Assembly (NCBI RefSeq): GCF_036588685.1
Contig: NC_086383.1
Location: forward strand, 316,473-380,472
DNA length: 64,000 nucleotides
Reading direction: 5' to 3'
Source of the DNA: Mytilus trossulus
Lineage: Eukaryota > Mollusca > Bivalvia > Mytilida > Mytilidae
The notes beneath the pieces were generated by a model, which had not been told where the DNA came from, ran no database searches, and was given only the letters and a program-made list of their open reading frames with translations. Numbering within the stretch: the stretch's first letter is position 1; every line of letters starts with the position of its first letter. The position numbers and the translations under genes are program-made. Of the stretch, positions 13,001 to 25,439 are shown piece after piece.

Positions 13001-15476
13001 ATAGACAAAGATATCCAAAATTTTGCAGTTGCTACACCAACGTATACAACTATTAAGTTTCTACTACATACATAAACAAGATGGTATTGAATTATAGATT
13101 TTAGATGTTTTGATGAATTTTGATATTTGATTTTGCCATGTGTTTATGGACTTTCCGAATTGATTTTTCTCAAACTTCAGTATTTTAGTGATTTTATATT
13201 TTACGAAATCATCATTCAACTACTTTGGATCGGTATTATAATGTTTGTCTATTTGGTATTGATTGTCGTTTAACTATATTCTGCTGTTTGGTCGGGTTGC
13301 TATCTTTTGATATATTCCCTAGTAAGTTGTTGTTTTATTTTATCAAAATTTATGTTAGCTTCATTTTTGTATTTATAGATGTGAATACCACTGGTAAGTA
13401 ATTACATTCGTAACATACGTCAATCATATTTTAAACCGTGAATCAAAATCAAATATTTTTAACTTGAATCCCATGTTGTGAAGCTCAATATTTTAAAAAG
13501 GGAAAACAACTTTTTGTTAAAATTGGATAAATTTGAAAAACATCAAACTCAAAGTTTAAAACAATGTTTTATCATACTGCGAACACAGTCTGCTTATAAT
13601 TTCAGTGATGTTTTAAGAACAGTTCATTTTATTAAGATGTCTTAATAAAAATAGCGGCACAGTAGTAAAGGATAAAATGTATTTTTATCAGTTGCTTCAC
13701 CTTCAAATTCCTATTTAACTGTTAATACACACTAGTATTTATTTTGATACACTTTTTTGATACAGATATTCAACCTTTATAAGTATTTGAATAGAGAAAA
13801 TATAATAAGTCCACTCGAAAACGATAACGAGTAGAAAGCGTTAGCCAAAGCAGAATGTTTATTTAGATGTTTCTTTTCTTTACCCAAAATCAGGCTAATT
13901 TAGAATGTCTCCGACTTAATATTAGGAATATATTTATTCGAATATAATTAGCTGTTTATGATAAAATTAATGTATGAATATGTTTGTAGACTGCAAAATT
14001 GGTATGTATGTTTTTTTATGTTTTCATTTAACGTATTGTTTTGCATTTTAAAGACAATTTTGTTTTTAGATAATATATGTTTTTTTCTTAAAAATCTTCT
14101 TTTCATGTATTTATATTCTCAAACTCTTAAACATCATTGAATCTAAACATCATGTAACTACTACAAGACTGATTAATGCAATGAAGGAGACTTTCTGTTC
14201 TACTTCATTTGTTAATATAAACGATTCATATGTTAAACAAATCAATATTTCAAATGAAATTGAAAATAAAGAAGGGTAGTTAATATTTTTCTATATCATT
14301 TTCTCATAGTATAGTAGGAGGTGTCAAACTAGCAGTATTCTTAAAACTAAATTCAGGTTAAAAATTATCGTTAGACTTATTTGCACTCTTTTTGTATCCA
14401 CTATATATTTTTTTTTATTTTGGTGTAAATTGTTTCTCTTGTGGAGAGTTGTCTCATTGGCATTCATACCACATCTTCTTTTCTTATATTATTATGACAG
14501 TTAGACATACTTCAATTTTATTTGTTTACCTGGATGGAGAGTTGTCTCATTGGCATGCATACAACATCTTCTTTTCTTATATTATTATGACAGTTAGACA
14601 TACTTCAATTTTATTTGTTTACTTAGATGGAAAGTTGTCTCATTGTCATATCTTCATATATATATATTTATATATAAGCAATATCATTAAAAAAGTGTGC
14701 AAATAGTAAATAGTCAATGAACTTTTGAAAAGCCAAGACAGATAATACGCAGACTGTTTACTTATAATATAATAAACTGATTTCATTGTAATAAGAGTTT
14801 TTGTTCTGTTTTATAGTTTCGGTACCTGGTGAGTATTTATCATTTATATTTCTAATATAATTCAGCAAGACATTAAAATGTTTAAGAGTTCAAATAAAAA
14901 CAACACCACATGCAGACGAAAAAAACGAGATATGCTTTTCATTCAACAAAAAGTTTCAACATCAGTTTTCATGATATATATGTGATGAAAATAATGATAT
15001 GTGTTAGTTAATATGAATAAAGCTAATCTCCAATTAAAAAGGTATCGCTCAAAACATAGCTAACACAAAGAACACAAAGTCAAATTGAGAAATACAATGA
15101 CAAAAAATAAGCGAAACATTTTGTAGTGTTACATCAATTGTCAATTTATTATATCATGACCGTTGCGAACCTGGTTTCTCTTCAAGGACGATGTATTTCG
15201 TATAGTTAACTTATATATAGAATACAATATTTTGATATGCGCGTCACTGATGAGTCTTATGTAGACGAAACACACGTATGGCGTTCTTAATTATAATCCT
15301 GGCACTAACGTTCTAAATTATAACCCTGGCACTAACCTAATGACAATATATTGTATTTTTCAGAATTGGGTTGTAATCTTCCTTTTGTGTGTCCTATAAC
15401 TGACCCGGGGGTTGATAAACGATGTACTCCATGCGAACCTTCTGAGGCTAGCGACGACGGTCTTTGTTGTGGATAG
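10066..15476 (+). CDS. Secreted 12-cysteine protein, seven exons, family not recognised
   Basis: Exons: 10066-10108, 10390-10576, 11850-11944, 12877-12951, 13379-13393, 14817-14828, 15364-15476. All six introns start GT and end AG, and every junction keeps frame, giving 179 residues and TAG at 15474. Residues 1-14 (MKSYILAFVLLLSY) are a signal-peptide core. The rest has 12 cysteines, including CNFPC near the start, CDVC in exon 4, CTPC and a final CCG in exon 7, and two N-glycosylation sequons (NGT in exon 2, NTT in exon 5). It should be a disulphide-rich extracellular protein. Exon 2 could instead start at 10402 (acceptor CCACAG, same phase, four residues shorter). Exons 4-6 begin and end in phase 1, so each can be skipped; exons 5 and 6 are micro-exons of 15 and 12 bases. 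AATAAA lies 64 bases after the stop. I do not recognise the family; a secreted immune, shell or mucus component is only a guess. Confidence 0.8.
11619..11694 (+). other. Alternative exon 3a, ends in stop
   Basis: A near-copy of exon 3 directly after a good acceptor (TTATTTTACAG). It enters in the same phase as exon 3 and reads RRKIEGVVSYICLKN, then AILKNVECFK and TAA at 11692. Joining exons 1-2 to it gives a 101-residue secreted protein. It has no clear splice donor and no AATAAA close behind. It is either an alternative last exon, a poison exon or a decayed duplicate. Confidence 0.55.
11735..11810 (+). other. Alternative exon 3b, ends in stop
   Basis: Second copy of exon 3, 116 bases after 3a, with acceptor TTGTTCAG. 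It reads RRKIERVVSYVFLKN and ends at TAA 11808. The conserved cysteine of 3a and of exon 3 is a phenylalanine here. A spliced product would have 101 residues. The real exon 3 follows 115 bases later, so the triplication is a clean tandem duplication including the acceptor. Confidence 0.5.
11981..12072 (+). repeat. family A core copy (intron 3)
   Basis: Starts TTTTGATATGAGCGTCACTG, includes GACGAAACGCGCC and ends GGTACCTTTTGATAACTAT. Confidence 0.85.
12180..12540 (+). repeat. family D interspersed repeat (intron 3)
   Basis: Shares CTTGGTCCGTTTCTGTGTG, GTTGTGTCGTTGTTCTCCTC, AATGCGTTTCCCTCGGTTTT and TTATGAGTTTTGAAC with a second copy at 62595-62815. The 72-residue open frame here is repeat read-through. 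Confidence 0.8.
13120..13330 (+). repeat. family E interspersed repeat fragment (intron 4)
   Basis: Contains TTATGGACTTTCCGAATTGA and a CTTCAGTATTTT block that recur at 50160-50230 and 63015-63075. The following TCTGCTGTTTGGTCGGGTTG recurs in diverged form near 43410 and 48070. Confidence 0.6.
14438..14665 (+). repeat. ~94 bp tandem repeat from a family B end
   Basis: Two full copies and one partial copy of a unit beginning GAGAGTTGTCTCATTGGCAT (14443, 14537, 14630). They create an open frame of 104 residues with internal repeats, which I do not treat as a gene. Confidence 0.8.
15229..15345 (+). repeat. family A core copy (intron 6)
   Basis: ATTTTGATATGCGCGTCACT, then GATGAGTCTTATGTAGACGA, then a short partial duplication of the tail (TTATAATCCTGGCACTAAC, followed by a near copy). 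Confidence 0.8.
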
Positions 15477-15539
15477 TTGTGTGATTTCAATTAACACATT
15501 CTTCAATGGATAAACTATGTGCAATCATACTAATTAAAA

Positions 15540-15545
15540 AATAAA
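15540..15545 (+). terminator. polyadenylation signal AATAAA
   Basis: Canonical hexamer 64 bases after the stop codon of the secreted 12-cysteine protein gene. Confidence 0.55.
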
Positions 15546-15888
15546 AGTATTGACTTTTATCTATATGCCTAATTTATTACAAATTTCTAATGTAACATGG
15601 AGACACTAACCAATATCACTGCAGTAATGAGTACTCCTTTGTTTGCACGAATTATCATCGATATGATCATAATTATGTATTAACTGTTTAAAAAAACTTT
15701 AAACTATTCGAGATACTAAGAAATATCTACCCCAAGAGTAAATTATTTAAACTGGTTTTGACAAAACATTTCAAAATGCTTGACTCTCAATTCTCTCTAT
15801 ATTTTAAACACACATCTGCCTTCAAAATTTAAAAAGTGTTACCTATAATGAGTTTATTTTCATCCTAAATATTTGCAAAGATATAATG

Positions 15889-16099
15889 TACCGTAAAGAG
15901 GATTAATTTCGCGGGTATCAAATTTCGTGATTTTTATTGAATATTGCATACGATATAGATTGGCGGTTATAATTTTGTCGGATTCAAAACTTATAACAAT
16001 GCTTTTGAATGTTCCGTTTTAAATTGGCGGCATTCGTTCTGGCGATTTTGTTCTAACCGCAAAAGTTTGCAACCCGCGAACATTACCCGCTATACGGTA
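15889..16099. mobile_element. 211 bp MITE
   Basis: Terminal inverted repeats of about 27 bases with mismatches: left TACCGTAAAGAGGATTAATT, right ends CCCGCTATACGGTA. GC-richer motifs with GGCGGTTATAA lie inside. The flanks allow a TA or TNA target duplication. No coding capacity. Confidence 0.65.
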
Positions 16100-16880
16100 T
16101 ATTGTACTAATAAGGAATGTTGGATACAATTTTATGTTGATAGTTGACATTAATCAATCCAAGTTTGATAGTAAGCAAAGCAAAAGCATGAAATAGTATA
16201 TGTTTAATTCAGAAAGAATAGACAAAAGGAGAGAACTTAATTTTCTTTTCAAATGTGGTGTCTGTGGTCAATGCCAGACATACGAAGGATTTTTTGCAAA
16301 GACCTTGTATACATTTATTTTTATCAGCTTGTACTTTACTAGCATGATAAGTTTTTAAAAAGCAATTTAGAATTCCCCTTTTTTTCCACTTATGTTATCC
16401 GATTACTGTAAGGGAAGCTTAACGTCGTAAGCGTCCATTCAAAATCCAAAAGCCAAAGCCAAAGAAACAAATGACAATGCCGCTGCAGCTAAAGGATTCA
16501 AAAACGAACACAAAAATTGATAGATATCATAAGATGGCAAATTCCCTTTTCATATAGAAAAAGTCATTAACGGCCAATTCTTTATTGACATGCAATGTCC
16601 TAGTATTCGCAAAGCTGTTTGTTCTAATACAGACTGACAATGCATGTACTACACGATAGCATTCTGAACCAAATTGTCAATTCTGTTTATTCTTGTCCGT
16701 ACACTCCATAGAATTGTCAAATTGCAAAGAATCATATCGATGCCACTACCAAGCATATAGCAGATGTATTCCTGTATTGCTATGAATATCAGTCTCTGAC
16801 AAATCCACTTTTCTTTCTTAAAATAATTCAACTGCTAACTATTCAACTATTCGACTGCAAAAATCACAAATAAAAAAGTT
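16100..16880. other. intergenic, no gene seen
   Basis: No supported coding exon. The minus-strand frame at 16649-16831 has no recognisable domain. Confidence 0.4.
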
Positions 16881-16884
16881 AACA

Positions 16885-19770
16885 ATGGAAGTAAGGAAAA
16901 TATTAAACATAAATTCACAAAAAAGTTATATTATTAACCTTGAAAAGAAATTAAAAATTAGAAAAGCTCAAATTAAATAGTACTACTTCTGGGGAGGTTG
17001 ACAATAAGAAATCAGAAATAGAATTACTAATCAAAATTACTATGAGAACAAATCAGAGGTGTCTAAAATCAGGGCGCGTGTAAAATGGGCGGAAGAAGGG
17101 GAAAAATTGTCGAGCTACTTCTTCAATCTCGAAAAGCAAAACGGAAAAAATAAATTATGGAGTCGAATTAAAACAGACAATGGACATTTTAAATACAATA
17201 TAGACGAAATACTAAATAAACAATTTAATTCTACTCAAATTTATTTAGCTCCGAGGGATGGAATTTGGAAAGTGCTAAAGATTTAACCAGTCACATAGAA
17301 AATAAAATAAACGATGACGACAAAAAATTATTGACCGTGATATTACCGCGGAGGAAATAATGAAAGTTCTAAAAATTATAAAAACAAATAAATCCCCAGG
17401 GGAGGACGGGATCATATCTGATATTTATGTAATATTTTGGAATATCATACAAGAAGAATTTTGTACGTTATTGCAAGAAATATTTAATGACAAAACAATG
17501 TCGGATTCGCAATATAAAGGAGTTTAATCATTATTATTTAAGGGCAGGAAACGGGAAAATATACGTAAGTGGCGCCCTCTTACACTTCTGAATTGCGATT
17601 ATAAAATTATAGCTAAAATACTAGCAGAAAGATTTAAAATAGTCCTTCCTAAGCTTATACATCCAGACCAAAAAGGGTTTGTAAAAGGCAGACATATAAC
17701 GGAAGCAAATAGAATGATACAGGATATCATAAAATATATTGATGATGAAGATGAAGATGATATAATTGTCTTTTTAGACCAACAAAAGGCATTTGATAGG
17801 GTGGAACGGGGATGGCTTGACTTCGTTATGAAGGAATTTAATTTTGGGGACAATTATCGTGGTTGGGTTCAAATGCTTTTGAAAAGTGCAAAGACGTGTA
17901 TTAAAACAAATGGCTACGTCTCAAAATATTTTTCAATTTCTAGATCAGCCAGGCAGGGTTGTCCTGTAGCCCCCTTTTAATATATATTACAGGCAGAGCC
18001 CTTGGTCTGTACAATAAGGGCAGAAAAAGACATTCAAGGCATTATATTGCCTGGGGAAGAAAATAGGGAGCTAATAGAAACCAAATTAAATATTTTTGCA
18101 GACGACAGAAAATTATTTAATAAAAATGAAAGTTCTGTAATACAAATCTTTTGAAATATTAGACAAATATGAATAGGCATCGGTTCTTAAATTAATTACG
18201 AAAAGACTAAGGGAATAAATATTGGCGCAAATAAACGCAAACGACCTACTTTTAAAAAGATAAGCTGGACAACAGATAACATAAAAACACTAGGTATTCA
18301 CCATGGTTATAACATTGACAATGACAAAATTTGGAAATCAATATTTGAAAAAGTACAAAATTGTGAACACGTCTAGAAAAGTCGAAAATTGACTTACTCT
18401 GGAAAAGTCCTTATTGTTAAAAAATTAATTATATCAGTGTGTGGTTATGAGTTAGAGATAAGAGGTAAACCCGAAAAATACAAAAAAGAATTGAAAAAGA
18501 TAATATTGAATTTTATTTGGGATGGGAAAGTAAATCAAGTAGACCGGAAGGTTTGTTGTTTAGATGTTAAAAAGGTTGGCATGGGGATGGTCAATTTAGA
18601 TAGTTGGATAAAAAGTAAATATATCAAATTTTTATATTCGATATTACATAAGCCATTATCTAGTTGGAATGCAATAGGTAAATTTTGGTTAAAAAATGTG
18701 ATAAGAAATTTGAGGATGAACTTTTTCTGTGTAAATGTTTTGACCTTTCAGGTCTTGAGATAAAAAACCTACCACATTATTACAAAAGCGCATTACATCC
18801 ATGGTCAAAATTGGCAAAGATCACACAGGGTATATTTAACGAAATGAAAGTAAAGAAACAGCGATTATTTGGAAACTCAAATATTTTATTTCAGGGCAAA
18901 TCTTTATTTTATTCTTCCTTTTCAAGAAGTCAGATCAAAACTCTTAGTGATATATGGGACAATAATACCAAAGATTTTAAATCGTGCAACGAAATATATA
19001 GACAATTAAAAGATAAACGTTATTGTAATCAAAAGTTCCATACCACAAACATTCATGCAGATTTAAAAAAAAGAAGGATGATCAACCTGCTTTAAAAAGC
19101 AACAAAATAAAAATTTCTGAAAACCTTGAATTTCTAAATCCAGACAATAAAATCATTAAAAACAAGGAACATATGTTCAATTAAACATTAACATAACTGA
19201 GACCCCTAAGTGTCAAACAAAATGGGAAAATTTGTATAGCGAGTATATAAATTGGGAAACAATTAGGCTAAATCTAAGTAAAATGAATGTTAATAGAAAA
19301 TTTGAAGAATTTCAATGGAAATGTATACACAGGATTATACATACAGAAATCCAACTAAAAAAATTGCGCATGTCAAATGGAAAATGTCATTTATGTGATG
19401 AAATTAATAATATTGAAACTCTTGAGCATTTATTTTATCAATGTAACAATGGTAAACCATTGGTAGAAACGGTTACTATATTTACAACTTTGTAACTTTA
19501 TAAACGACGAGGTTCTCGTTGAAAAAGATATTTTATTGGGAATTGGTACAGAGAATTCGAGTAATTTCATTGTTAATTCAATAATACTTTATTTCAAATG
19601 GCCTAGTTGGAAAATACGTAATAACTGCAAATTCGATAAAATTAAACTGAATGTGCAGTCTATACAGGCTATGCTAAAAATGCACATGAAAAACGAATTA
19701 AAATTTCTTCTGCTACGCTCGGATATAAAGTATATATGCAAAACGAAAAGTAAACTCTTTATCGAATAAA
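16885..19770 (+). pseudogene. Degenerate L1/Tx1-type LINE, reverse transcriptase and C-terminal region
   Basis: A non-LTR retrotransposon read in several frames because of frameshifts and stops. In order: a pre-RT segment with VKWAEEGEKLSSYFFNLEK (from 17059); NKSPGEDGI (about 17388); WRPLTLLNCDYKIIAKI (about 17572); DQKGFVKGRHIT; IIVFLDQQKAFDRV (17761); RSARQGCP; and the catalytic box NIFADD with its aspartates at 18101-18106. The thigh region has YSGKVLIVKKLI and FIWDGK. The C-terminus has CHLC followed by EHLFYQC (about 19387-19443), a zinc-knuckle-like motif usual for this clade. No apurinic-endonuclease domain is seen, so it is 5'-truncated as well as broken. It cannot be active. Confidence 0.85.
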
Positions 19771-20990
19771 TTTAGGAAGATGTACTTAGTTCTACTGCTC
19801 TAAACGAAAGGTGTGTTCAATTCCATATATACTTATCTTAATGTATGGTGAACACTATGTGATTATAACAGAAAGAAAAAAACAATATTTTTTATTGTAA
19901 TTATTATTTGAATCTATGCCTTTGCATATTAGTTACATAAGTAAATTACCACACATATTATCCTTCGTAATACATGTGTACTCATCACATGTGCTTTATC
20001 CTTTTTTATAATCCATATATATATATATTAAAGAATACTTTAAAATTCTGTTCAATCACATCAAAATTATTCAAGTCAAACTATAACGTATTTTTGCAAT
20101 CAAATTTTAAAGTATTTTTAGTATAAATCAACACATGTTTTGTTCAGTGAACCGGATATACGATAGTGATGTGATACAGTGATCTTATTAGGTGTGAAAA
20201 TCAATTGTAATGGTTATTTAAATATATTTTCCCTAGTCAAGTGAGGCTGTAAAAAAACAGGGCCCCTAAGTATGCGACCTGGGCTACCTAGGTATTTGTA
20301 TAACAGGAAATGATTGAATAAAATATTTGTTATCGTTAAAAAAAAAAAAAATATTCGACTGCCTGTCAAATGATTGTAATCTTTATTATTTGTGATGTTA
20401 TATAACATATTAAAAAAAACAGTTTACGAATAAAAATTAACGGCCTAATTCATGTACACAATAATAAACGAAAAACACGTTTGGTATACCACTATCGGAC
20501 ACAACCGTTTTGGGAGGAGACACGTACATAATACCGGGGAATAAAATATTTGCGGGAGTATACCATTAATCTCTTTCGATACAAATATGTAGGAAAACTC
20601 ATCAGATCGTTGCAAATATATATTAGAAGAGGTGGCATTGATACCAATGATGTAATCTCAATCCAAGTCAAATTTTTTAAAAGTTAACCATTATTGTTAC
20701 ATTGATCATGTTGATGTTTTTGTTCATTTGTGATTTCGGGTCCCTTTGTAGCTGACTATGTAGTATGGGCTTTGCTCATTATTGAAGGCGGTACAGTGAC
20801 ATATAGCAGTATGGAACCGAGATCCCTGTTCTTTGTGTTTTTCTTCAGAAACGTTGTGTGTACTAAAAACAACAGTGGTTTGTGTTGATAAATTATTATA
20901 TGCTGTATTTCTAATTTTAGATTAACAAATTCAACGATTTTTTAATCATATATTACGTAAACTTCTGTTTATTTGACTCATTCTTTATTT
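19771..20990. other. intergenic; family B fragment at 20715-20830
   Basis: No gene seen. A 3' piece of family B (GTAGCTGACTATGTAGTATG, TTGCTCATTATTGAAGGC) lies at 20715-20830. Confidence 0.4.
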
Positions 20991-20994
20991 AAGG

Positions 20995-21112
20995 GGAGTT
21001 CCCAATCCAGAGAAAAGCGGTGGGGATTACAACTATATGCTCTCAGTCAAACGCATTGATGGTAAAAAAAGGGGGGCCCTCCCCCAACGCCCTGGATCCA
21101 CCACTGAACAGT
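20995..21112. mobile_element. GGATCC-type MITE remnant
   Basis: Ends CCTGGATCCACCACTG after a run of Gs and Cs. The same end occurs near 23459 and, degenerated, near 39880. The left end is not clear. Confidence 0.4.
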
Positions 21113-21629
21113 GTATCAACTATGTTTTCTATTAAAACATACAGGTTAATCTTTGGTGAATTTTACATTAACCTTGATTGTTATAAAAACAATTTATATT
21201 TAATCAAAGCATCTATTGAAGGAATCGTGATTTTTAAAAGTGTGAATAGGAGGGTGTCTTCCTCCTATTCCCACTTTTTATAAATAGTATTCCTTCTATT
21301 CCCACTGGCAAATAACAATAGATGTTTTGATAAAAAAAATGTTTTTATAACAATAAAGGTTAATTAGAATTACACCTAAAATTTACCTGTATTTTTTTTT
21401 AAGCATAACATATTTGGTACACTGTTTAGGTATAATACAGATTTATTTTTTATTTTTTTAATCTGTAATCTTAAACTTTTGTCTGCTGTACTTATAAATC
21501 ATGATATAAATAATATTATAACCAAGTATAATAAAAAAAGATGTGGATTAAAGGTATACTCTAAAATGCAGCATACATATTTATTGGCATCAATGCAAAA
21601 TGCTATTTCTTCAACAACACGCAATGTAT

Positions 21630-22030
21630 CTGGAGAAAAGTACAAGAAACAGGTCTTCAGATTTAATACAAGGATGACAACAATACTCATCAACTAGTAT
21701 GCCGTGCTGCTGTTCTTCCACTTATACCCTTTGCTGAGATTGCAAATGTGTGGTTAAATGCCCTAACAGACATATATCAGATTGATACAAACATCAACTA
21801 CACAGCAATTACACACTATGTAACAACATATTGGGTTAAACAGAACAGTCACCTTTGGAACCACTACTTAACATAAGAACTAAGGACAACAAATCATCTA
21901 AAGGGATGGTACAGCAAGCTGAAGAATCATGGCATGCATCCACATCCAAACATTTTTAAACAAATTAAACTTCTGAAATATAAGGAAGCCTTCAACGCCC
22001 TGACCATGATCCAGTATGCACCCAGGAAGT
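21630..22030 (+). pseudogene. MULE-type transposase fragment
   Basis: Frame from about 21670 reads YKDDNNTHQLVCRAAVLPLI, then WLNAL, HYVTTYWV and WNHYL, a stop, then RTTNHLKGWYSKLK and HPNIF. This is the C-terminal half of a Mutator-like (MULE) transposase as found in many copies in bivalves. It has at least one in-frame stop and no catalytic N-terminal half. The family call rests on recognition of the WNH, NNHLEGWHSKLK-type block; no search was run. Confidence 0.55.
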
Positions 22031-22309
22031 CACAACAGTAGAGTTTGGTGATACAGCCCCCCGCCTTCTTCACGTGGAATGGATTGATAAGCTTTAATAG
22101 ACTTGTATGCAGTGATTGTCTAATGTTTTTGCTACAATGTGCCATATTTATTAGTGCTGTTGTATAATTTGTTTTTATATTATGCTTGCTTGAATCTACA
22201 GTTAAATTTGTGTTATAAAAGTAATAAAAATAATTCATTTAATTGTTTTAATTTCTTTCATATTTATTTTGTTTAAAAAAAAACGAATTCATAGATGCCA
22301 AAATAACTT

Positions 22310-22765
22310 ATTTTGCTCACAAGGAAGCTATTAAATAAAGAATTCCAAATGGTGAAGTTGAAATCATCTCGTCGTACACTTTACGGACGCCATCACGAGT
22401 TGGTTGACCGCTATGGAATAACCGTTTCACAAATGATATCGGATATGTTCCGTACGTCGTAACTACAATTCCCTTCCCTTGCATGAATGTGTCTTTCCGA
22501 ATTAGACGACTTACCGGATTTGTAATCACATAATCAATACGACGGGTGCCACATGTGGAGCAGGATCTGCTTACCCTTCCGGAGCACCTGAGATCACCCC
22601 TAGTTTTTGTTGGGGTTCGTGTTGTTTATTCTTTAGTTTTCTATTTTGTGTCATGTGTACTATTGTTTTTCTGTTTGTCTTTTTCATTTTTAGCCATGGC
22701 GTTGTCAGTTTGTTTTAGATTTATGAGTTTGACTGTCCCTTTTGGTATCTGTCATCCCTCTTTTA
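22310..22765 (+). repeat. family C interspersed element, copy 1
   Basis: About 450 bases nearly identical to 58114-58581: GCTCACAAGGAAGCTATTAA, GACGGGTGCCACATGTGGAG, then TTTTAGCCATGGCGTTGTCA and GGTATCTGTCATCCCTCTTT. A short 3' fragment of the family is also at 40730-40895. Open frames on both strands here are not genes. Confidence 0.85.
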
Positions 22766-23313
22766 TTACCTGTTATAATAAAAAAAACATTGGTCAATTA
22801 CCAGTTGATTTTAAAATGTTTGTATAGTACCATCCTTTGTTTGCACAAGTTTTCCTTCAATTCCCACATGAAATTTTACCTTTTCTTACCAGATTTATAA
22901 AACATGGGAATAGAGGGAATGCACCTTTATTTTAAGTAATTTTCATTTAAACTAGTTTGATATCTGTTTACAAAGCCTTCATATGGTACTGTGTTGTATG
23001 TGCTTTACTTACTGTTGAAGGTGGTATGGTGACTTTTGGTTATTTATTTCTGTTTCAATCGTGAAGATTTTTCTCATATCATAAGTTTCACTCATGTCCG
23101 TCAGTACTTTAGTCGTCACAAAGTTGGTTTCCATTTTCTAATTTTAGTTTGCCTCAACCAAATGTTATGAAACATATACACAATGCTTATTACAACAAAA
23201 CAGAGATCAATTTGAATTCAGTTGGCCTCACTTTAAATGTTCCGAGTTATGCTCGTTTTGCGTTACTTTTCTTTGTTTTATACTTTAAAAATTGTTCCAA
23301 CCGATAAACAGAT

Positions 23314-23459
23314 CAGTTTCATATGTGGATCTGGGGAGGGGGGTTGGGGGGCTGCCCCATCCATATTGTGGAAAAAATTGGTTGCTCATAAAGGGAATCA
23401 TTGAAGTGTGACTGGAACGCCCCCTCCCCCTTTACATACAGTTCTGGATCCGCAACTGA
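23314..23459. mobile_element. GGATCC-type MITE, diverged
   Basis: The left end reads CAGTTTCATATGTGGATCTG and the right end TTCTGGATCCGCAACTG; they are imperfect inverted copies with G-rich and C-rich inner arms. Confidence 0.45.
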
Positions 23460-23624
23460 GTTTAGAACTGTATAGTCAACCTTAAATGACCTGGTTAAGT
23501 GAAAAAAATTCTAAAAGTGACCATTTGATCTTTCAGGAAAACTTTTCTGCAGCCCTTATTTCTGTCATACATACCATATGATATTTTTCGACTTTCTTGT
23601 ATTTATTTTTATATCATTTCTGTT

Positions 23625-23935
23625 AATATCAAAAAGAAGATGTGGTATAATTGCCAAATTGAAACAACACTTCACCAGAGACCAAAATGACACAGAAATA
23701 ACTATAGGTTATCATATGGCAAAGCCAATGCCGCATAGTAAGCAATGAAAGGTCCCGAAATGACAATGTAAATCAATTCAAACAAGAAAACCTATTTATT
23801 TACAAAAGTGAACGAAAAAACAAATATGTAACACATAAACAGACAACGATCACGGAATTACAGGCTCCTGACTTTGGACAGGCACATACATAGAGAATGT
23901 GGCGGGATTAAATATATAGCAGTATACCAACTATA
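23625..23935 (-). repeat. family B interspersed repeat
   Basis: AAGAAGATGTGGTATAATTG, AAGCCAATGCCGCATAGTAA, GAATTACAGGCTCCTGACTT: a nearly complete minus-strand copy. Confidence 0.8.
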
Positions 23936-25439
23936 TATAAATTAATCCCCAAGAAAATATTTAAATAGATAAATTAGTTATGATTAAGAATTTGACATAT
24001 TGTGTAGACACCTATAACTACTAGTATTGTTGCAATCTTAATGTTGCCAGCAATTTAGAAAGTTAAATAAAAGTTTCACTTTCCAATCTTAAACTCTCCC
24101 CATTTTTTTTCCCATTCTTCGTTCAATAAATTGTTTATATTTAATTTTAATTTGTATACTTTTTAGGTCACGGATAAAAGTGATTTTATTCATAAAAAAG
24201 GGGGAATATTCCGGTTTTCAGACATTGCTTTGAGCAGTTATGAGCAGTTATGAAACTTTAGTGACGGGTTTTAAAATATATCTATTAACATAATCTCTCT
24301 TTAGTTTTTCACAAATTTGTGATATTACATTGAGAAGTTATTACATTTTTATTATTTTTTGAAAAAGCTACGGGCATAACATGTGCTCATGGCGCAGCTG
24401 TTTATTTCTAATTTATGGAATTACACCCCTTTCAAAGTCGAGGATAAGTTAAAAGTACATTTGAACCTTTCTGAGGTAGTTAATGTACACCTTAGCTGTG
24501 CATGATCCTAATCTAAGAACGATTCAAACAAAAGCTACCAAACCTCCAATCCTCCCCAAAAATGCAACAGTGTATATATTTGAATTTGTTGAGTCTTTTC
24601 AATGGGCAAAGACAGTCATGACAGTAATGGGAGTGAAACAAAGCAAAGCATGCAGTTATATTCCCATTAGAAAAATGAACATTATTAACATAATTATATG
24701 TAATTTTTTAAATAAACTATATTATATATGATTTTATTGACTGTTATGGGTGAAATTTGTTACAGGGGCAACTGTTGTAATAATACTTAATGATTGTAGT
24801 TAAGAGCTTATATATCTTTCAATGTATGTCTTTTCATAAAGGTTAAGAAACAATTCCGAACATTCCCTATACTGCAGAATTCAACAAATAATAACTATGT
24901 TTCAAAGGAGAAAATACGTTAACATGGTGATAAAATTCAAGAGAGCCCCACACAATGTTTTATTTATTTTGGTCAGATAGTATTTAAACTTTGTTACTAC
25001 AATGCAAGCTTTGATTAACATATTTCTCATTTTTGGAAAAACACACGAGAAAATTTGTTAATTTCACAATACTTCATGATTCCGAAAAAAATGAATGTTT
25101 TTAGTATTTTTTAACAAAACATCTAAAAGTCGGGATTGAACTGCAATACTAACTAAGCTCTGAAGCTAAAACCAAGCTATATCGATGTTATACATGTATA
25201 TGAAATTTCTGAAAATAAAATTTATTCTATTCATTATCATTATTCTATTCATAATCAGGCTCTCGGACCAAACGTTATCTTTTCAAGATTGTACATATAT
25301 GATATTTTTTAAAATAAACCTACCCCCCTTTTTTTCCTAACCTTGGGTTCTAACCCCAATGTTTCATTATATACTACATTTGTTGAACCTTATGAAAAGA
25401 ACAGAAAAGACTGTGAGTGAAGCAAAGCATATTCTAAAC
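23936..25439. other. intergenic; weak coding-like fragment at 24483-24731
   Basis: No gene supported. An 82-codon plus-strand frame at 24483 has a balanced amino-acid content (FEFVESFQWAKTVMTVMGVK) and could be a transposon fragment, but shows no recognisable domain. Confidence 0.3.

Noticed and set aside
14392-14706. 104-residue frame with internal repeats
   Set aside because: Made of ~94 bp tandem copies of a family B end within intron 5 of the secreted-protein gene.
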